In this document: positions 42,753 through 51,352 of the stretch, one piece after another
Numbering within the stretch: the stretch's first letter is position 1
Layout: each line of letters starts with the position of its first letter
Assembly: GCA_033762815.1 (NCBI GenBank)
Contig: JANRLF010000013.1
Coordinates: forward strand, 1 to 64,000
Source of the DNA: JANRLF01 sp033762815
GTDB lineage: Bacteria; Bacteroidota; Bacteroidia; Chitinophagales; CAIOSU01
DNA length: 64,000 bases
Direction of reading: 5' to 3'
Notes under the pieces: generated by a model
What the model was told of the DNA's origin: nothing
The model's input: the letters and a program-made list of their open reading frames with translations, nothing else
The model's database searches: none
Made by a program: the position numbers and the translations under genes

Positions 42753-43332
42753 GGTAGATATGAGTGGTGAGACTTGTTTTTTGCTTTCCTTCGGAAAGAA
42801 ATCCTTGTCATTCCGAAGTCCGTTTTAAACGGCATCGAAAATCTTTAAGTACTTGCTGGGAGATGCTGATCTAGCATAAGGCAAGACAGCATGACGAAAA
42901 CTTCGTACCTCCCCTTCGAGAAGAAAAACTATATCCGTTTACTTGCAAATGTGGTACTAAGTACTTTCATTTATGGTATCTCTAATTCGAAACAAAGAGA
43001 GCGGAGAAAAAACACAAAAAACAAGCAACTCTTATTATAACTAACTGAAAAACAAACTACTTTACACCGTTTAGTTTAAGACGTCATTTAATTTCTTTGA
43101 GTACGAATTGAGCTGTTTTTGGTATGTTTTGGGTATGAATTGGGTATTTTTTCAGTATGAATTGAGACGATTTTACTTGTCAACGGAAAGATGACGAAAA
43201 ATGGCTGGAATATAATGGGCACACATATTAACAGGAACCGTACCAAAATTCAAAAATTCTTACCCTCTCCAGTGCGGCACTTTCTTTATTGTGGCGTATC
43301 CTTTAATTTAGGTGCAAACTAACTATCTCATC
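42753..43332 (+). other. 580-base intergenic region with structured block
   Basis: No gene of either strand is convincing here. The first part (42789-42895) holds nested inverted repeats listed separately. Further on, the phrase GTAYGAATTGRG occurs three times (43101, 43133 and 43155), interleaved with GTATTTTTT-like runs, a direct-repeat cluster of unknown role upstream of the secreted protein at 43333. The rest is AT-rich and featureless. Confidence 0.6.
42789..42895. repeat. Palindromic intergenic element, possible mobile repeat
   Basis: CTTCGGAA (42789-42796) pairs with TTCCGAAG (42811-42818). CCGTTTTAAACGG (42820-42832) is a perfect palindrome around one base. ATGCT (42863-42867) pairs with AGCAT (42873-42877). 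GTCAT (42807) and ATGAC (42891) are inverted near the ends. This layout resembles dispersed REP/MITE-type elements; only one copy was noticed in the window. Confidence 0.5.
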
Positions 43333-44133
43333 ATGAAAACAAAACTTTTTATCTCCTTTCTTTTTGCGCTATTTAGCCTTCAAGCTATTCACGCCCAGTC
43401 CATTAGCTTTTGTTCCGATTACAGTAGCTCAGGCGATTGTATAGGCTCATCCAGTTCATGGACCATTGAACCCGGTGGGGGCAGTGTGTACATCCTGTAC
43501 AAAAACGGTGGCAAGAACATTACCGCTAGTAAACTATGGGTTTACATAGATATTTTAAGAAAAGGGAGCTATAGCCCGGTTGAAACCAAAGAATTAGTTC
43601 CAGATAAGTATAAGAACTGGATGCTGTACGATTATAAGTTTACTGAAGCTGGTGAGTATAAAGTACAGTTTTTGGATGCCAGCAATACCTTGGCCACCGC
43701 CTATGTTACCATCAGTATGAAGGGCAGCACCACCTCCAGCAGTAGTAGCAGCGGGGGTAGTGGCGGCGGCTCAGGTAGCGGCGTAGATACTTGGTACTAT
43801 GAAGGTTCCACAGTACAGTTCTGCGAAGATGTTACCAGCTCAGGTAGTGCGGTTACGCCATCTGAAGTGTTCAATATCTCCTCCAGTGGAGGTTATGTTT
43901 ATGTGCTATTAAAGCACACCAAGCAATTTAAGACCAACAAAATATATGTAGATATCTACAAAGGTTCGGATACTGAAGATGTATATGAAACCAAGGAGTA
44001 TGATGTAGAAGATGACTGGAAATGGTTCAAGTTCAAATATACATTTTATAGTACCGGCAACTATACCTTCAAGTTTTACAACGAGGATGATACCTATATC
44101 CAATCGGGATATGTGGATATCAATTGGAAGTAA
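43333..44133 (+). CDS. Secreted protein with two tandem beta domains
   Basis: 266 residues from ATG 43333 (signal peptide LFISFLFALFSLQAIHAQ); the TTG at 43312 is rejected. Two domains of about 110 residues, SISFCSDYSSSGDCIG... and TVQFCEDVTSSGSAVT..., align along their length: each has a Phe-Cys start, a Gly-rich turn before YVYVLLK/VYILYKN, a KTNKIYVDI/ASKLWVYIDI strand, and ends AYVTI/GYVDI. They are joined by a Ser/Gly linker (about 20 residues of S, G and T). The pattern is a duplicated beta-sandwich, perhaps ligand-binding. I do not recognise the family. The 3' end overlaps the convergent acyltransferase by 14 bases. Confidence 0.8.
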   Translation: MKTKLFISFLFALFSLQAIHAQSISFCSDYSSSGDCIGSSSSWTIEPGGGSVYILYKNGGKNITASKLWVYIDILRKGSYSPVETKELVPDKYKNWMLYDYKFTEAGEYKVQFLDASNTLATAYVTISMKGSTTSSSSSSGGSGGGSGSGVDTWYYEGSTVQFCEDVTSSGSAVTPSEVFNISSSGGYVYVLLKHTKQFKTNKIYVDIYKGSDTEDVYETKEYDVEDDWKWFKFKYTFYSTGNYTFKFYNEDDTYIQSGYVDINWK

Positions 44134-44881
44134 CCATAGTGGTCACCCTGCCATCATAAGCAGCGCGCATGGCTAGGGTGCTTTCTTGCATCCATTGGTA
44201 GGTGCGCTCGCAATCGGTTTCAGGGTCTGTAACAATGAAAGGGTCGCCGAACTTGATTTTTAAGGCGACCCTTTTTTTACTAAAGCATTGCATAAAGTGG
44301 CGGGGGAAAGTATCATCGCCTACCCAGGCATCGTCTACGTCCTCATACTCTATAGCCACTGGCACTACGGAAAAGCCACCATCATAGGCAATTTGAAATG
44401 GTCCAGGGCGCAATAGGCCTACACCCGGTGCCTTGTGGGTAGTGCCTTCAGGAAAAATGATTACAGGCGAACCTTGGCTTAAATGCTCTTTAATAGCCAA
44501 ACGGGTCTCCATGCGGCTATCCTTGCTTTTTCTATCAATAAAAATTACATGCGATGCCCTAGAACCCGGCCCAATGACGGGCCATTTTTCCACCTCGGCC
44601 TTTGCCACTATAGTACCACAAACGAATTTGATCATCAAGGCAGCATCAATATAATTGCGGTGGTTGGCCAAATAAAGATGGGTACCCTGAGGCACGGGGC
44701 TTAGTAACTCCACCTTAATGCCCAGCACCTTGATGCAGGCCTTGCCCCAACGGTGGCGAATACGCAGTGCCGATTGCATGTCCTTAATACCTAAAGCGAC
44801 GTTGCGCAAGAGCAGGCAAAAGAAATAGATACTTACGATGGCAAACAATACGAGCCTGGTTATAGCCCTTAATCGACCCAT
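44120..44881 (-). CDS. 1-acyl-sn-glycerol-3-phosphate acyltransferase family protein
   Basis: 253 residues with one N-terminal membrane helix. The acyltransferase motifs are LANHRNYID (His74, Asp79; HX4D) and FPEGTTH near 145. It would add an acyl chain to a lysophospholipid or related acceptor at the inner membrane. The gene starts 3 bases after the stop of the two-domain acyltransferase gene at 44885, so the two form a lipid-synthesis pair. PlsC is the obvious name but paralogues acting on aminolipids are equally possible given the neighbour. Confidence 0.88.
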   Translation of the reverse strand: MGRLRAITRLVLFAIVSIYFFCLLLRNVALGIKDMQSALRIRHRWGKACIKVLGIKVELLSPVPQGTHLYLANHRNYIDAALMIKFVCGTIVAKAEVEKWPVIGPGSRASHVIFIDRKSKDSRMETRLAIKEHLSQGSPVIIFPEGTTHKAPGVGLLRPGPFQIAYDGGFSVVPVAIEYEDVDDAWVGDDTFPRHFMQCFSKKRVALKIKFGDPFIVTDPETDCERTYQWMQESTLAMRAAYDGRVTTMVTSN

Positions 44882-44884
44882 GGT

Positions 44885-46501
44885 TTACTTTTCCTTTTTC
44901 AGATTTTCAATGGTTTCGTCTGGTACATCGTGTAGGTCAAGTATCATCAGCCCATCCAGCACATCGGAGAAGTTGGGGTCCACATTGAAGCTGATGATGC
45001 GGGCGTTCTGCTTGATGTACTTTTTCATCAACACCGGCAGGCGAAAATGCCCCGGCTCTATTTCTTCCACAATATCGTCCAGCTTGGCAATCTCCCCATC
45101 CATGGTTTGGATAAGGATTTCCGTATCCACATCCTTCATTTTCACCTTATAGGGCTTACGGGGGCTGATGTACTTGGCCAATCGATAATCGAAATAATGC
45201 CGTTTAATGAATTCTATCATCAGATGCCTTGATACATTAGAGTATTGGTTACTGATGCTGAGGGGGCCTATCAGATAACGATATTGCGGGTTGCGGCTCA
45301 AAAACTCCACTATGCCTTTCCATAAAAGAAAGAGGGGCAAGCGTTTCTTTTGGTACTCGCCAATGATATATGAACGACCCAACTCCACGGCCTTTGACAG
45401 ATAAATACCAAAACCCTTATCAATCTTGAATAGACTGGAGATGTAGAAACCCTTTATGCCATAGGCTTTATATATCTCATCGCCTTTGCCAATACGGTAG
45501 CCGCCGGCAATCTGTTTGGCATCTTTGTCCCAAATAATCAATTGCTCATAGTACAGGTCATACTCATCCACGTCCCTTGGCTTGTTGGTACCCTCCCCCA
45601 CTTCGCGAAAAGTGATTTCCCTTAACCGGCCTATTTCCATCATTACATTTGGGATAAGGGAGGTTCGGGCAATGTAAATCTCGAACTCGTTTTGAGTCAA
45701 CAACAGCCCACCCCGCTCCCGCAACTTTTCCATTTCCTCCTCAATTATCTCTTTGCTTACGGCAGGGGCAATATCCTGTACGTTCTCAATTCGGCGGAAG
45801 GGATTATAGAATTGTGTCACCTCCAGCTTGGTACCCAGCACATTGGTTTTTGCACGCAGAAAACGGCCCAATCTGGAATTATTCACAAAATAGTCTTGGT
45901 CCTTCACACTAATGGCCTGGCCGATGCGCACCGTTACTACGTTCTCCTTTTCCGTAAAGCGTGCCAATAGTTCGGCAGCTCCGTACTCGGGGTTATTGAA
46001 TTTCAAAAAAGAAAGAAAGCGGTTTTCGCGCGAGTGGAAGCTAATGGGGATAATAGGGATGCGCAAATCACGAACCATACGGATAACGGGAGGCTCCCAT
46101 TTTCGATCGATGATTTTTCCCTCTTGGGTACTGAAAATCTTGCCATGCCTTGCTGGAAAAACGCCCAATGCCCCACCCTCTTCCAAATAGGCTTGGATAT
46201 CAAATTGCTTCAGTTGGCTGAAAAGGTCATCGTCGGCATCGTTCAACTCCACCGGAAAAATCATCTCCCTCAGTTGGCGTGTCACCCAGTTCTGTTCTGA
46301 TGTAACCATCTTTACCTGGGCTGATTTAGTACCCAACAGCTTCAGCATCATCAGGTGGTCAATCTCTCCAAAAAGATGCTTGGCCACTGCTACATACGGG
46401 CCTTTGGGTAAATACTTCAGTTCCTCTTCGTTCCAATCCAAGCGGATATTAAAACGTCTAAGCAAACTATCAACCTTTTCAATATGGGTATTCACGTCCA
46501 T
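44885..46501 (-). CDS. Two-domain acyltransferase, OlsF/GlsB-like
   Basis: 538 residues. The N-terminal half (to about 260) is a PlsC-like O-acyltransferase with KHLFGEID (HX5D) and GALGVFPARHGK. The C-terminal half (about 285-470) looks like the GNAT-type N-acyltransferase of ornithine and glycine lipid synthesis (FEIYIARTSLIPNVMMEIGRLRE, AGGYRIGKGD). The same fusion is known in OlsF of Serratia, and related enzymes (GlsA/GlsB) make glycine lipids in Bacteroides. It probably makes acylated amino acid lipids typical of Bacteroidota membranes. The substrate amino acid is not evident. It is followed after 3 bases by a second acyltransferase gene. Confidence 0.8.
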   Translation of the reverse strand: MDVNTHIEKVDSLLRRFNIRLDWNEEELKYLPKGPYVAVAKHLFGEIDHLMMLKLLGTKSAQVKMVTSEQNWVTRQLREMIFPVELNDADDDLFSQLKQFDIQAYLEEGGALGVFPARHGKIFSTQEGKIIDRKWEPPVIRMVRDLRIPIIPISFHSRENRFLSFLKFNNPEYGAAELLARFTEKENVVTVRIGQAISVKDQDYFVNNSRLGRFLRAKTNVLGTKLEVTQFYNPFRRIENVQDIAPAVSKEIIEEEMEKLRERGGLLLTQNEFEIYIARTSLIPNVMMEIGRLREITFREVGEGTNKPRDVDEYDLYYEQLIIWDKDAKQIAGGYRIGKGDEIYKAYGIKGFYISSLFKIDKGFGIYLSKAVELGRSYIIGEYQKKRLPLFLLWKGIVEFLSRNPQYRYLIGPLSISNQYSNVSRHLMIEFIKRHYFDYRLAKYISPRKPYKVKMKDVDTEILIQTMDGEIAKLDDIVEEIEPGHFRLPVLMKKYIKQNARIISFNVDPNFSDVLDGLMILDLHDVPDETIENLKKEK

Positions 46502-46591
46502 GGCAATAATAAAACCGGGTGATGCCTGACTAGCATACCTTTTGGGCTAAATTATAAAAATTGGATGTAAGAAAAATAGGAAGGTTGTTCC

Positions 46592-47761
46592 CTATTTCAA
46601 CAACTCGCGGGCAATCACCAACTTCTGTATTTCAGAAGTCCCTTCACCAATGGTGCACAGCTTGGAATCGCGGTAAAACTTTTCCACAGGGTATTCTTTG
46701 ATGTACCCGTAGCCTCCGAAAATCTGTACGGCGTCAGTGGCTACTTTCACACTTACTTCCGATGCATAATATTTTGCCATGGCAGCTTGGGTGGTCACCT
46801 TTTCGCCCCTATTTTTTAAGTCGGCGGCTTGGAAGGTCAAAAGTTCGGCAGCTTCAATTTCAGTAGCCATATCAGCTATCTTAAAGGCAATAGCTTGGAA
46901 ATTGGCGATGGATTGACCAAACTGCTCGCGTTCCTTAGCGTACTTAATAGATGCTTCATAGGCACCCTTTGCAATGCCCAAGCCCAAGGAAGCTATAGAG
47001 ATTCGGCCTCCATCCAATATCTTCATGGCTTGGATGAAGCCCTCGCCCTCTTTGCCCAAAATATTGTCTTTGTGCACCCTGCAGTTGTCAAAAATCACCT
47101 CGGCGGTTTCCGAAGCGCGCATACCCAGCTTATCTTCCTTTTTACCGGCCAACAATCCTTCTGTTCCCCTTTCAATCACAAAGGCAGTCATGCCCCTAGA
47201 ATCCAACAACTCGCCAGTACGAACAATGGCTACCACCACATCACCGCTAATACCGTGGGTAATAAAGCGCTTAGCACCATTCAATACCCAATAGTCACCA
47301 TCAGGCTTGGCGGTCACCTTCATGCGCATGGCATCTGACCCCGTATTGGGTTCTGTCAAAGCCCAAGCACCAATGTGTTCGGCAGTTGCTAGTTTAGGTA
47401 ACCAACGCATTTTTTGTTCTTCGTTGCCAAACTGCAAAATATGGTTAGTACAAAGTGAATTGTGCGCCGCCAACGATAAGCCTATTGAACCACAAACTTT
47501 GGAAACCTCAACAATAGCAGTAACATATTCAAAGTAGCCAAAGCCCGAACCGCCATACTCTGTGGGCACCAATACACCCATTAGGCCCAGTTCGCCCAAT
47601 TTGCGGAAAACTTCGCGGGGAAACTCTTGGGTCTCGTCCCATTTCATCATATCAGGACGGATATGCTTCTCGGCAAAGTCGCGCACCATCTGGGTAATCA
47701 TGCGCTGGTTTTCGTTCAGCTCAAAATCAAATCCTGTTCTTTGTTCGGTTAGCACTTCCAT
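46592..47761 (-). CDS. Acyl-CoA dehydrogenase, short-chain type
   Basis: 389 residues, FAD-dependent; oxidises acyl-CoA to enoyl-CoA. Signatures are [29 protein letters not shown] near 130, and the C-terminal [20 protein letters not shown] with catalytic Glu373 in [10 protein letters not shown], the position used by butyryl-CoA and related dehydrogenases. Length fits. Its product could feed the hydratase at 30319, but they are not adjacent. Start is the ATG at 47759-47761, after a TAATTTTG box on the minus strand. Confidence 0.95.
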   Translation of the reverse strand: MEVLTEQRTGFDFELNENQRMITQMVRDFAEKHIRPDMMKWDETQEFPREVFRKLGELGLMGVLVPTEYGGSGFGYFEYVTAIVEVSKVCGSIGLSLAAHNSLCTNHILQFGNEEQKMRWLPKLATAEHIGAWALTEPNTGSDAMRMKVTAKPDGDYWVLNGAKRFITHGISGDVVVAIVRTGELLDSRGMTAFVIERGTEGLLAGKKEDKLGMRASETAEVIFDNCRVHKDNILGKEGEGFIQAMKILDGGRISIASLGLGIAKGAYEASIKYAKEREQFGQSIANFQAIAFKIADMATEIEAAELLTFQAADLKNRGEKVTTQAAMAKYYASEVSVKVATDAVQIFGGYGYIKEYPVEKFYRDSKLCTIGEGTSEIQKLVIARELLK

Positions 47762-47778
47762 ATTGTTTGCTTTGTTTG

Positions 47779-47786
47779 CAAAATTA
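47779..47786 (-). promoter_or_regulatory. -7 box of the acyl-CoA dehydrogenase gene
   Basis: TAATTTTG on the minus strand matches the consensus and lies 17 bases before the ATG. The -33 region is not recognisable. Confidence 0.5.
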
Positions 47787-48012
47787 AACTTTGTTTTCCA
47801 AATGTCCCCACATCAACCAATGAATAAAGCGGGGGTTAAATGTTGTTAAACATTTCAGATGATGCAACGGTTTAAATTTTCTGAAGGTATAAGATATGTA
47901 ACTTTAAAGTTGGCAGCATCATTGCGGTTGTTTACCGTTAACGAGTGTTAAGCTGGCAATAACAGCACAAAATTGACGTACCAATATCAATGAACATTTC
48001 AAAAACCGATAA

Positions 48013-48396
48013 ATGAAAAACTTAGCCGCACTATTTGTCCTTTTCCTTTCATTCAGCCTAGCCGTACAAGCCCAAAATGGCCCTGTAATGACTTTTAAGA
48101 CTGACACCTACGATTTCGGCACCATTACCGAAGGCGATTCTGTCAGCTTTGAATTCGTATTTACCAATACCGGTAAATCCAACTTGATTATCAGCAATGT
48201 GCAAGCCTCTTGTGGTTGTACCACTCCTTACTGGCCCCAGCAGCCTATTAAGCCAGGCGAAAGCAGCAAGATAAAAGCTACTTTCAAGTCAGAAGGTAAA
48301 ATGGGTACCCAAAACAAGGTAATCACCATAACCACCAACGAGGCGGATAATACCAAGCGCGTATTTTTTAAAGGCCTGGTAAAAGAGCGGAAGTAA
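48013..48396 (+). CDS. Secreted DUF1573 protein
   Basis: 127 residues. A signal peptide (LAALFVLFLSFSLAVQAQ) is followed by a single DUF1573 domain: YDFGTITEGDSVSFEFVFTN, then QASCGCTTPYWPQQPIKPGES, and a closing VFFKGLV. The domain is an Ig-like beta-sandwich, very common in Bacteroidota, of unknown function; the SCGCT Cys pair is characteristic. The gene begins about 250 bases after the acyl-CoA dehydrogenase start, on the opposite strand, and its stop is 53 bases before the aminotransferase. Confidence 0.93.
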   Translation: MKNLAALFVLFLSFSLAVQAQNGPVMTFKTDTYDFGTITEGDSVSFEFVFTNTGKSNLIISNVQASCGCTTPYWPQQPIKPGESSKIKATFKSEGKMGTQNKVITITTNEADNTKRVFFKGLVKERK

Positions 48397-48417
48397 CCAC
48401 CGCCGCCGCATTTTGGC

Positions 48418-48425
48418 TATCTTTG
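48418..48425 (+). promoter_or_regulatory. -7 box of the aminotransferase gene
   Basis: TATCTTTG matches TAnnTTTG and lies 24 bases before the ATG at 48450. The -33 element would overlap the 3' end of the DUF1573 gene and is not clear. Confidence 0.5.
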
Positions 48426-48449
48426 CACTACTATACTTAAATAGCCTTT

Positions 48450-49679
48450 ATGCCATCCATATCTCATAAAGGGCAGAAGATGCCCGCTTCCCCTATTAGA
48501 AAACTGGTGCCCTTTGCTGAAAAAGCGAAAAGGGAAGGCAAAAGTATTTATCACCTAAATATTGGCCAACCCGATATTGCTACACCCGCCGAAATGTGGG
48601 AAGCAGTACAAAATTTTAAGGTGCCTGTTTTGGAATACAGCCACTCTGCAGGTTTTGAAAGCTATCGTAAAAAACTGGCAGCCGCCTATGGCCAATGGGG
48701 CATCGAAATTGACCATAACGATTTGATTGTTACCACAGGAGGTTCGGAGGCCATCACCTTTGGTTTCTTTTCCTGTTTGGATGCTGGAGATGAAATCATT
48801 ATTCCCGAGCCTTTTTATGCCAATTATAACGGCTTTGCCACAGCAGGAGACATAGTGGTAAAACCTATAACCTCTACCATTGAAAATGGTTTTGCCCTAC
48901 CACCTATCAGCGAGTTTGAAAAACTGATTGGTCCACGTACCAAGGCCATATTGATATGCAATCCGAATAATCCTACTGGCTATCTTTACTCCGCCGATGA
49001 ACTGGAAAGCTTGCGGCAATTGGTGTTGAAGTATGATTTGTTTTGGTTTGCGGATGAAGTGTACCGCGAGTTTTGTTATGATGGCCGCCAGCACATATCT
49101 ATTCTTACCCTTGATGGGCTTGACCAACATGCGGTGGTGATTGATAGTATTTCCAAACGATACAGTGCCTGTGGAGCTAGGATTGGCTGCCTAATTAGCC
49201 GTAACAAGGAATTGATGCAAACTGCACTGAAGTTTGCCCAAGCCCGCTTAAGCCCGCCTACCATTGAGCAAGTAGCCGCCGAAGCTTCACTACTGGTTAA
49301 GCCTTCCTACTTTCAACAAGTGAAGGAAGAGTATGTGCGCCGGCGCGACTTAATGGTAGCCGAGTTAAACAAAATTCCCGGAGTGCTGTGTCCTAATCCC
49401 GGGGGGGCTTTTTATGCTATTGCCCGCCTACCCATTGATAATGCCGACTACTTCTGCCAATGGTTACTAGAGGAGTTTTCTTACGATAACAAAACCTTGA
49501 TGTTGGCCCCAGCAGGTGGATTTTACTCAAGTCCCGGCAAAGGTACGGACGAGGTGCGCATAGCCTATGTGTTGAATACCGATGACTTGAAAGATGCGAT
49601 AAGCTTGTTGGGTAAGGCTTTGCAGGTATATCCAGGTTGCTACAGCATGGAAACAACCAACGGCTATCAAGGAAATTAA
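48450..49679 (+). CDS. Class I/II PLP-dependent aminotransferase
   Basis: 409 residues. The fold-type I motifs are all present: NIGQPDIATP near 32, the glycine-rich TTGGSEAI, the segment ICNPNNPTGYL, Asp/Tyr contacts in FADEVYREF, and the PLP lysine in DSISKRYSACGARIG, with an Arg in the C-terminal half that binds the substrate carboxylate. It fits aspartate or broad-specificity amino acid aminotransferases of the AspC/AlaA type. The substrate cannot be fixed. It has its own -7 box and no same-strand partner within 100 bases downstream. Confidence 0.92.
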   Translation: MPSISHKGQKMPASPIRKLVPFAEKAKREGKSIYHLNIGQPDIATPAEMWEAVQNFKVPVLEYSHSAGFESYRKKLAAAYGQWGIEIDHNDLIVTTGGSEAITFGFFSCLDAGDEIIIPEPFYANYNGFATAGDIVVKPITSTIENGFALPPISEFEKLIGPRTKAILICNPNNPTGYLYSADELESLRQLVLKYDLFWFADEVYREFCYDGRQHISILTLDGLDQHAVVIDSISKRYSACGARIGCLISRNKELMQTALKFAQARLSPPTIEQVAAEASLLVKPSYFQQVKEEYVRRRDLMVAELNKIPGVLCPNPGGAFYAIARLPIDNADYFCQWLLEEFSYDNKTLMLAPAGGFYSSPGKGTDEVRIAYVLNTDDLKDAISLLGKALQVYPGCYSMETTNGYQGN

Positions 49680-49778
49680 ATGCCTTTGCTAATGTTTAGC
49701 CTTGGGGCTTTATAACTCTAGTATTTGTTAATTTTTGGTGCCTTGGTAAATTAGTCGGTTTCACAATTTAATTTGTTG

Positions 49779-49786
49779 TACCTTTG
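49779..49786 (+). promoter_or_regulatory. -7 box of the cold-shock gene
   Basis: TACCTTTG matches TAnnTTTG, 29 bases before the ATG at 49816. No exact TTTG at the right distance upstream. Confidence 0.55.
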
Positions 49787-49815
49787 TACCAATCATTTTA
49801 TATCTAATCAATTTT

Positions 49816-50007
49816 ATGCAAACAGGTACAGTAAAATTTTTCAATGAATCCAAAGGTTTTGGTTTCATCACAGTAAGCGGTACAAACCAAGAACTTTTTG
49901 TACACGTATCAGGCCTTATCGACCAAATCCGTCAAGATGACCAAGTGGTTTTTGAGGTACAAGAAGGCCGTAAAGGTCTTAATGCCGTGAATGTTAAGAT
50001 AGCTTAA
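49816..50007 (+). CDS. Cold-shock domain protein
   Basis: 63 residues, one CSD beta-barrel. RNP1 is KGFGFI and RNP2 is LFVHVSG. The opening QTGTVKFFNESKGFGF and closing GLNAVNVKIA match the family along its whole length. It would bind single-stranded RNA or DNA as an RNA chaperone. The GQEEGRKG-type loop before the last strand is short. The gene stands alone between its own promoter and a strong terminator, consistent with high expression. Confidence 0.95.
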   Translation: MQTGTVKFFNESKGFGFITVSGTNQELFVHVSGLIDQIRQDDQVVFEVQEGRKGLNAVNVKIA

Positions 50008-50030
50008 TCCGCTAATTAATAATATGGTTG

Positions 50031-50060
50031 GCCCTTCCAGCAATGGAGGGGCTTTTTTTT
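50031..50060 (+). terminator. Rho-independent terminator of the cold-shock gene
   Basis: GCCCTTCCA (50031-50039), loop GCAA, TGGAGGGGC (50044-50052) make a 9-bp stem with one G-U pair, followed by eight T. Confidence 0.93.
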
Positions 50061-50131
50061 TGCTTTCTTTAAAGAATCACCATCACTATATTTTTTAGTT
50101 ACTACAAAAGTTAGTATATTGTGGCCTAAGT

Positions 50132-51352
50132 ATGACGGACCGTGTAAGGGAAAAGTTGAGGATACTAGCGGATGCGGCAAAATATGATGTGTCGTGTGCA
50201 TCCAGTGGCAGCCAACGAAAAAATAGCAAAACAGGCTTGGGCAATGCAGAGGGAATGGGTATATGCCATAGTTATACCGAAGATGGCAGGTGCGTTTCGT
50301 TATTGAAAGTATTGCTTACCAACTACTGTATATACGATTGTGCCTATTGTATCAGCCGAAGAAGCAATGATGTACGCCGTGCGGCCTTTTCGGTGGAAGA
50401 AATTGTTGACCTTACTATTAACCTGTACAAGCGAAATTATATAGAGGGGCTTTTCCTGAGCTCTGGTATATTCAAAAATTCGGACTACACCTCCGAACGA
50501 TTGGTACGGGTTGCCAAAGAATTGCGTACTAAGCATCAGTTCAATGGCTATATACACCTTAAAATGATTCCGGGCTCCAGTAAAGAATTGATAATTGAGG
50601 CGGGACTTTATGCCGACCGCTTGAGCCTGAACCTAGAAATACCCACGGAAACTGAATTGAAAAAGTTGGCGCCTGAAAAAAACCATAGGGATGCTTTAGT
50701 ACCAATGGCTGTGTTGAAGGATGAAATTGAAGGTCGTGCAAAGGAACGGATGCGCAAAAAGCCGCTTTTTGCCCCTGCAGGACAAAGTACGCAATTGATA
50801 ATAGGAGCCACTCCTGAGCGAGACTTGCATATATTAAGGCTTTCCAGCGTACTTTATAGCCAGCAAAAATTGAGGAGGGTTTACTATTCAGGTTATTTGC
50901 CAGTAAGCACTGATAACCGTCTGCCCATGTTATCCGCTCCACCATTGATTAGGGAAAACAGACTCTATCAGGCAGATTGGTTGCTTCGTTTTTATGGCTT
51001 TAAGGTACATGAAATTGTGAACGAAGCATTCCCTGATTTGCAGCTGGATGTTGACCCAAAACTGGCATACGCCTTAAGAAACCCACACCTGTTTCCAATA
51101 GATGTAAATATTGCCCCTTATGAAATGATACTGCGCATACCGGGTGTTGGAGTGCGGTCAGCTCAGCGTATTGTTTCTTCCCGTCGTTTTGGGAAAGTAG
51201 GCATTGAACATTTGAAAGCCATGGGTGTAGCCTGGAATAGGGCAAAACATTACATCAAGCATGGTTCTCCTTTTATAAAAATGATAGAACAGCCAGGGCT
51301 GATAAAACAACAAATTTTGTTAGGTGAAAGGCAACAATTGAGTTTGTTCTGA
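50132..51352 (+). CDS. Radical SAM protein of the putative DNA repair/modification pair
   Basis: 406 residues. The [4Fe-4S] cluster cysteines are Cys66, Cys70 and Cys73 in NYCIYDCAYC. After the radical SAM core a C-terminal helix-hairpin-helix (RIPGVGVRSAQRIVSSRR) suggests DNA binding. This matches the TIGR03916-type family, which is found next to a DUF4130/uracil-DNA-glycosylase-like partner and is predicted to act in DNA repair or modification; the reaction is not known. The stop overlaps the ATG of that partner at 51352 by one base, so they are coupled. The early Lys/Arg-rich segment and SASSG region precede the core. Confidence 0.9.
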   Translation: MTDRVREKLRILADAAKYDVSCASSGSQRKNSKTGLGNAEGMGICHSYTEDGRCVSLLKVLLTNYCIYDCAYCISRRSNDVRRAAFSVEEIVDLTINLYKRNYIEGLFLSSGIFKNSDYTSERLVRVAKELRTKHQFNGYIHLKMIPGSSKELIIEAGLYADRLSLNLEIPTETELKKLAPEKNHRDALVPMAVLKDEIEGRAKERMRKKPLFAPAGQSTQLIIGATPERDLHILRLSSVLYSQQKLRRVYYSGYLPVSTDNRLPMLSAPPLIRENRLYQADWLLRFYGFKVHEIVNEAFPDLQLDVDPKLAYALRNPHLFPIDVNIAPYEMILRIPGVGVRSAQRIVSSRRFGKVGIEHLKAMGVAWNRAKHYIKHGSPFIKMIEQPGLIKQQILLGERQQLSLF

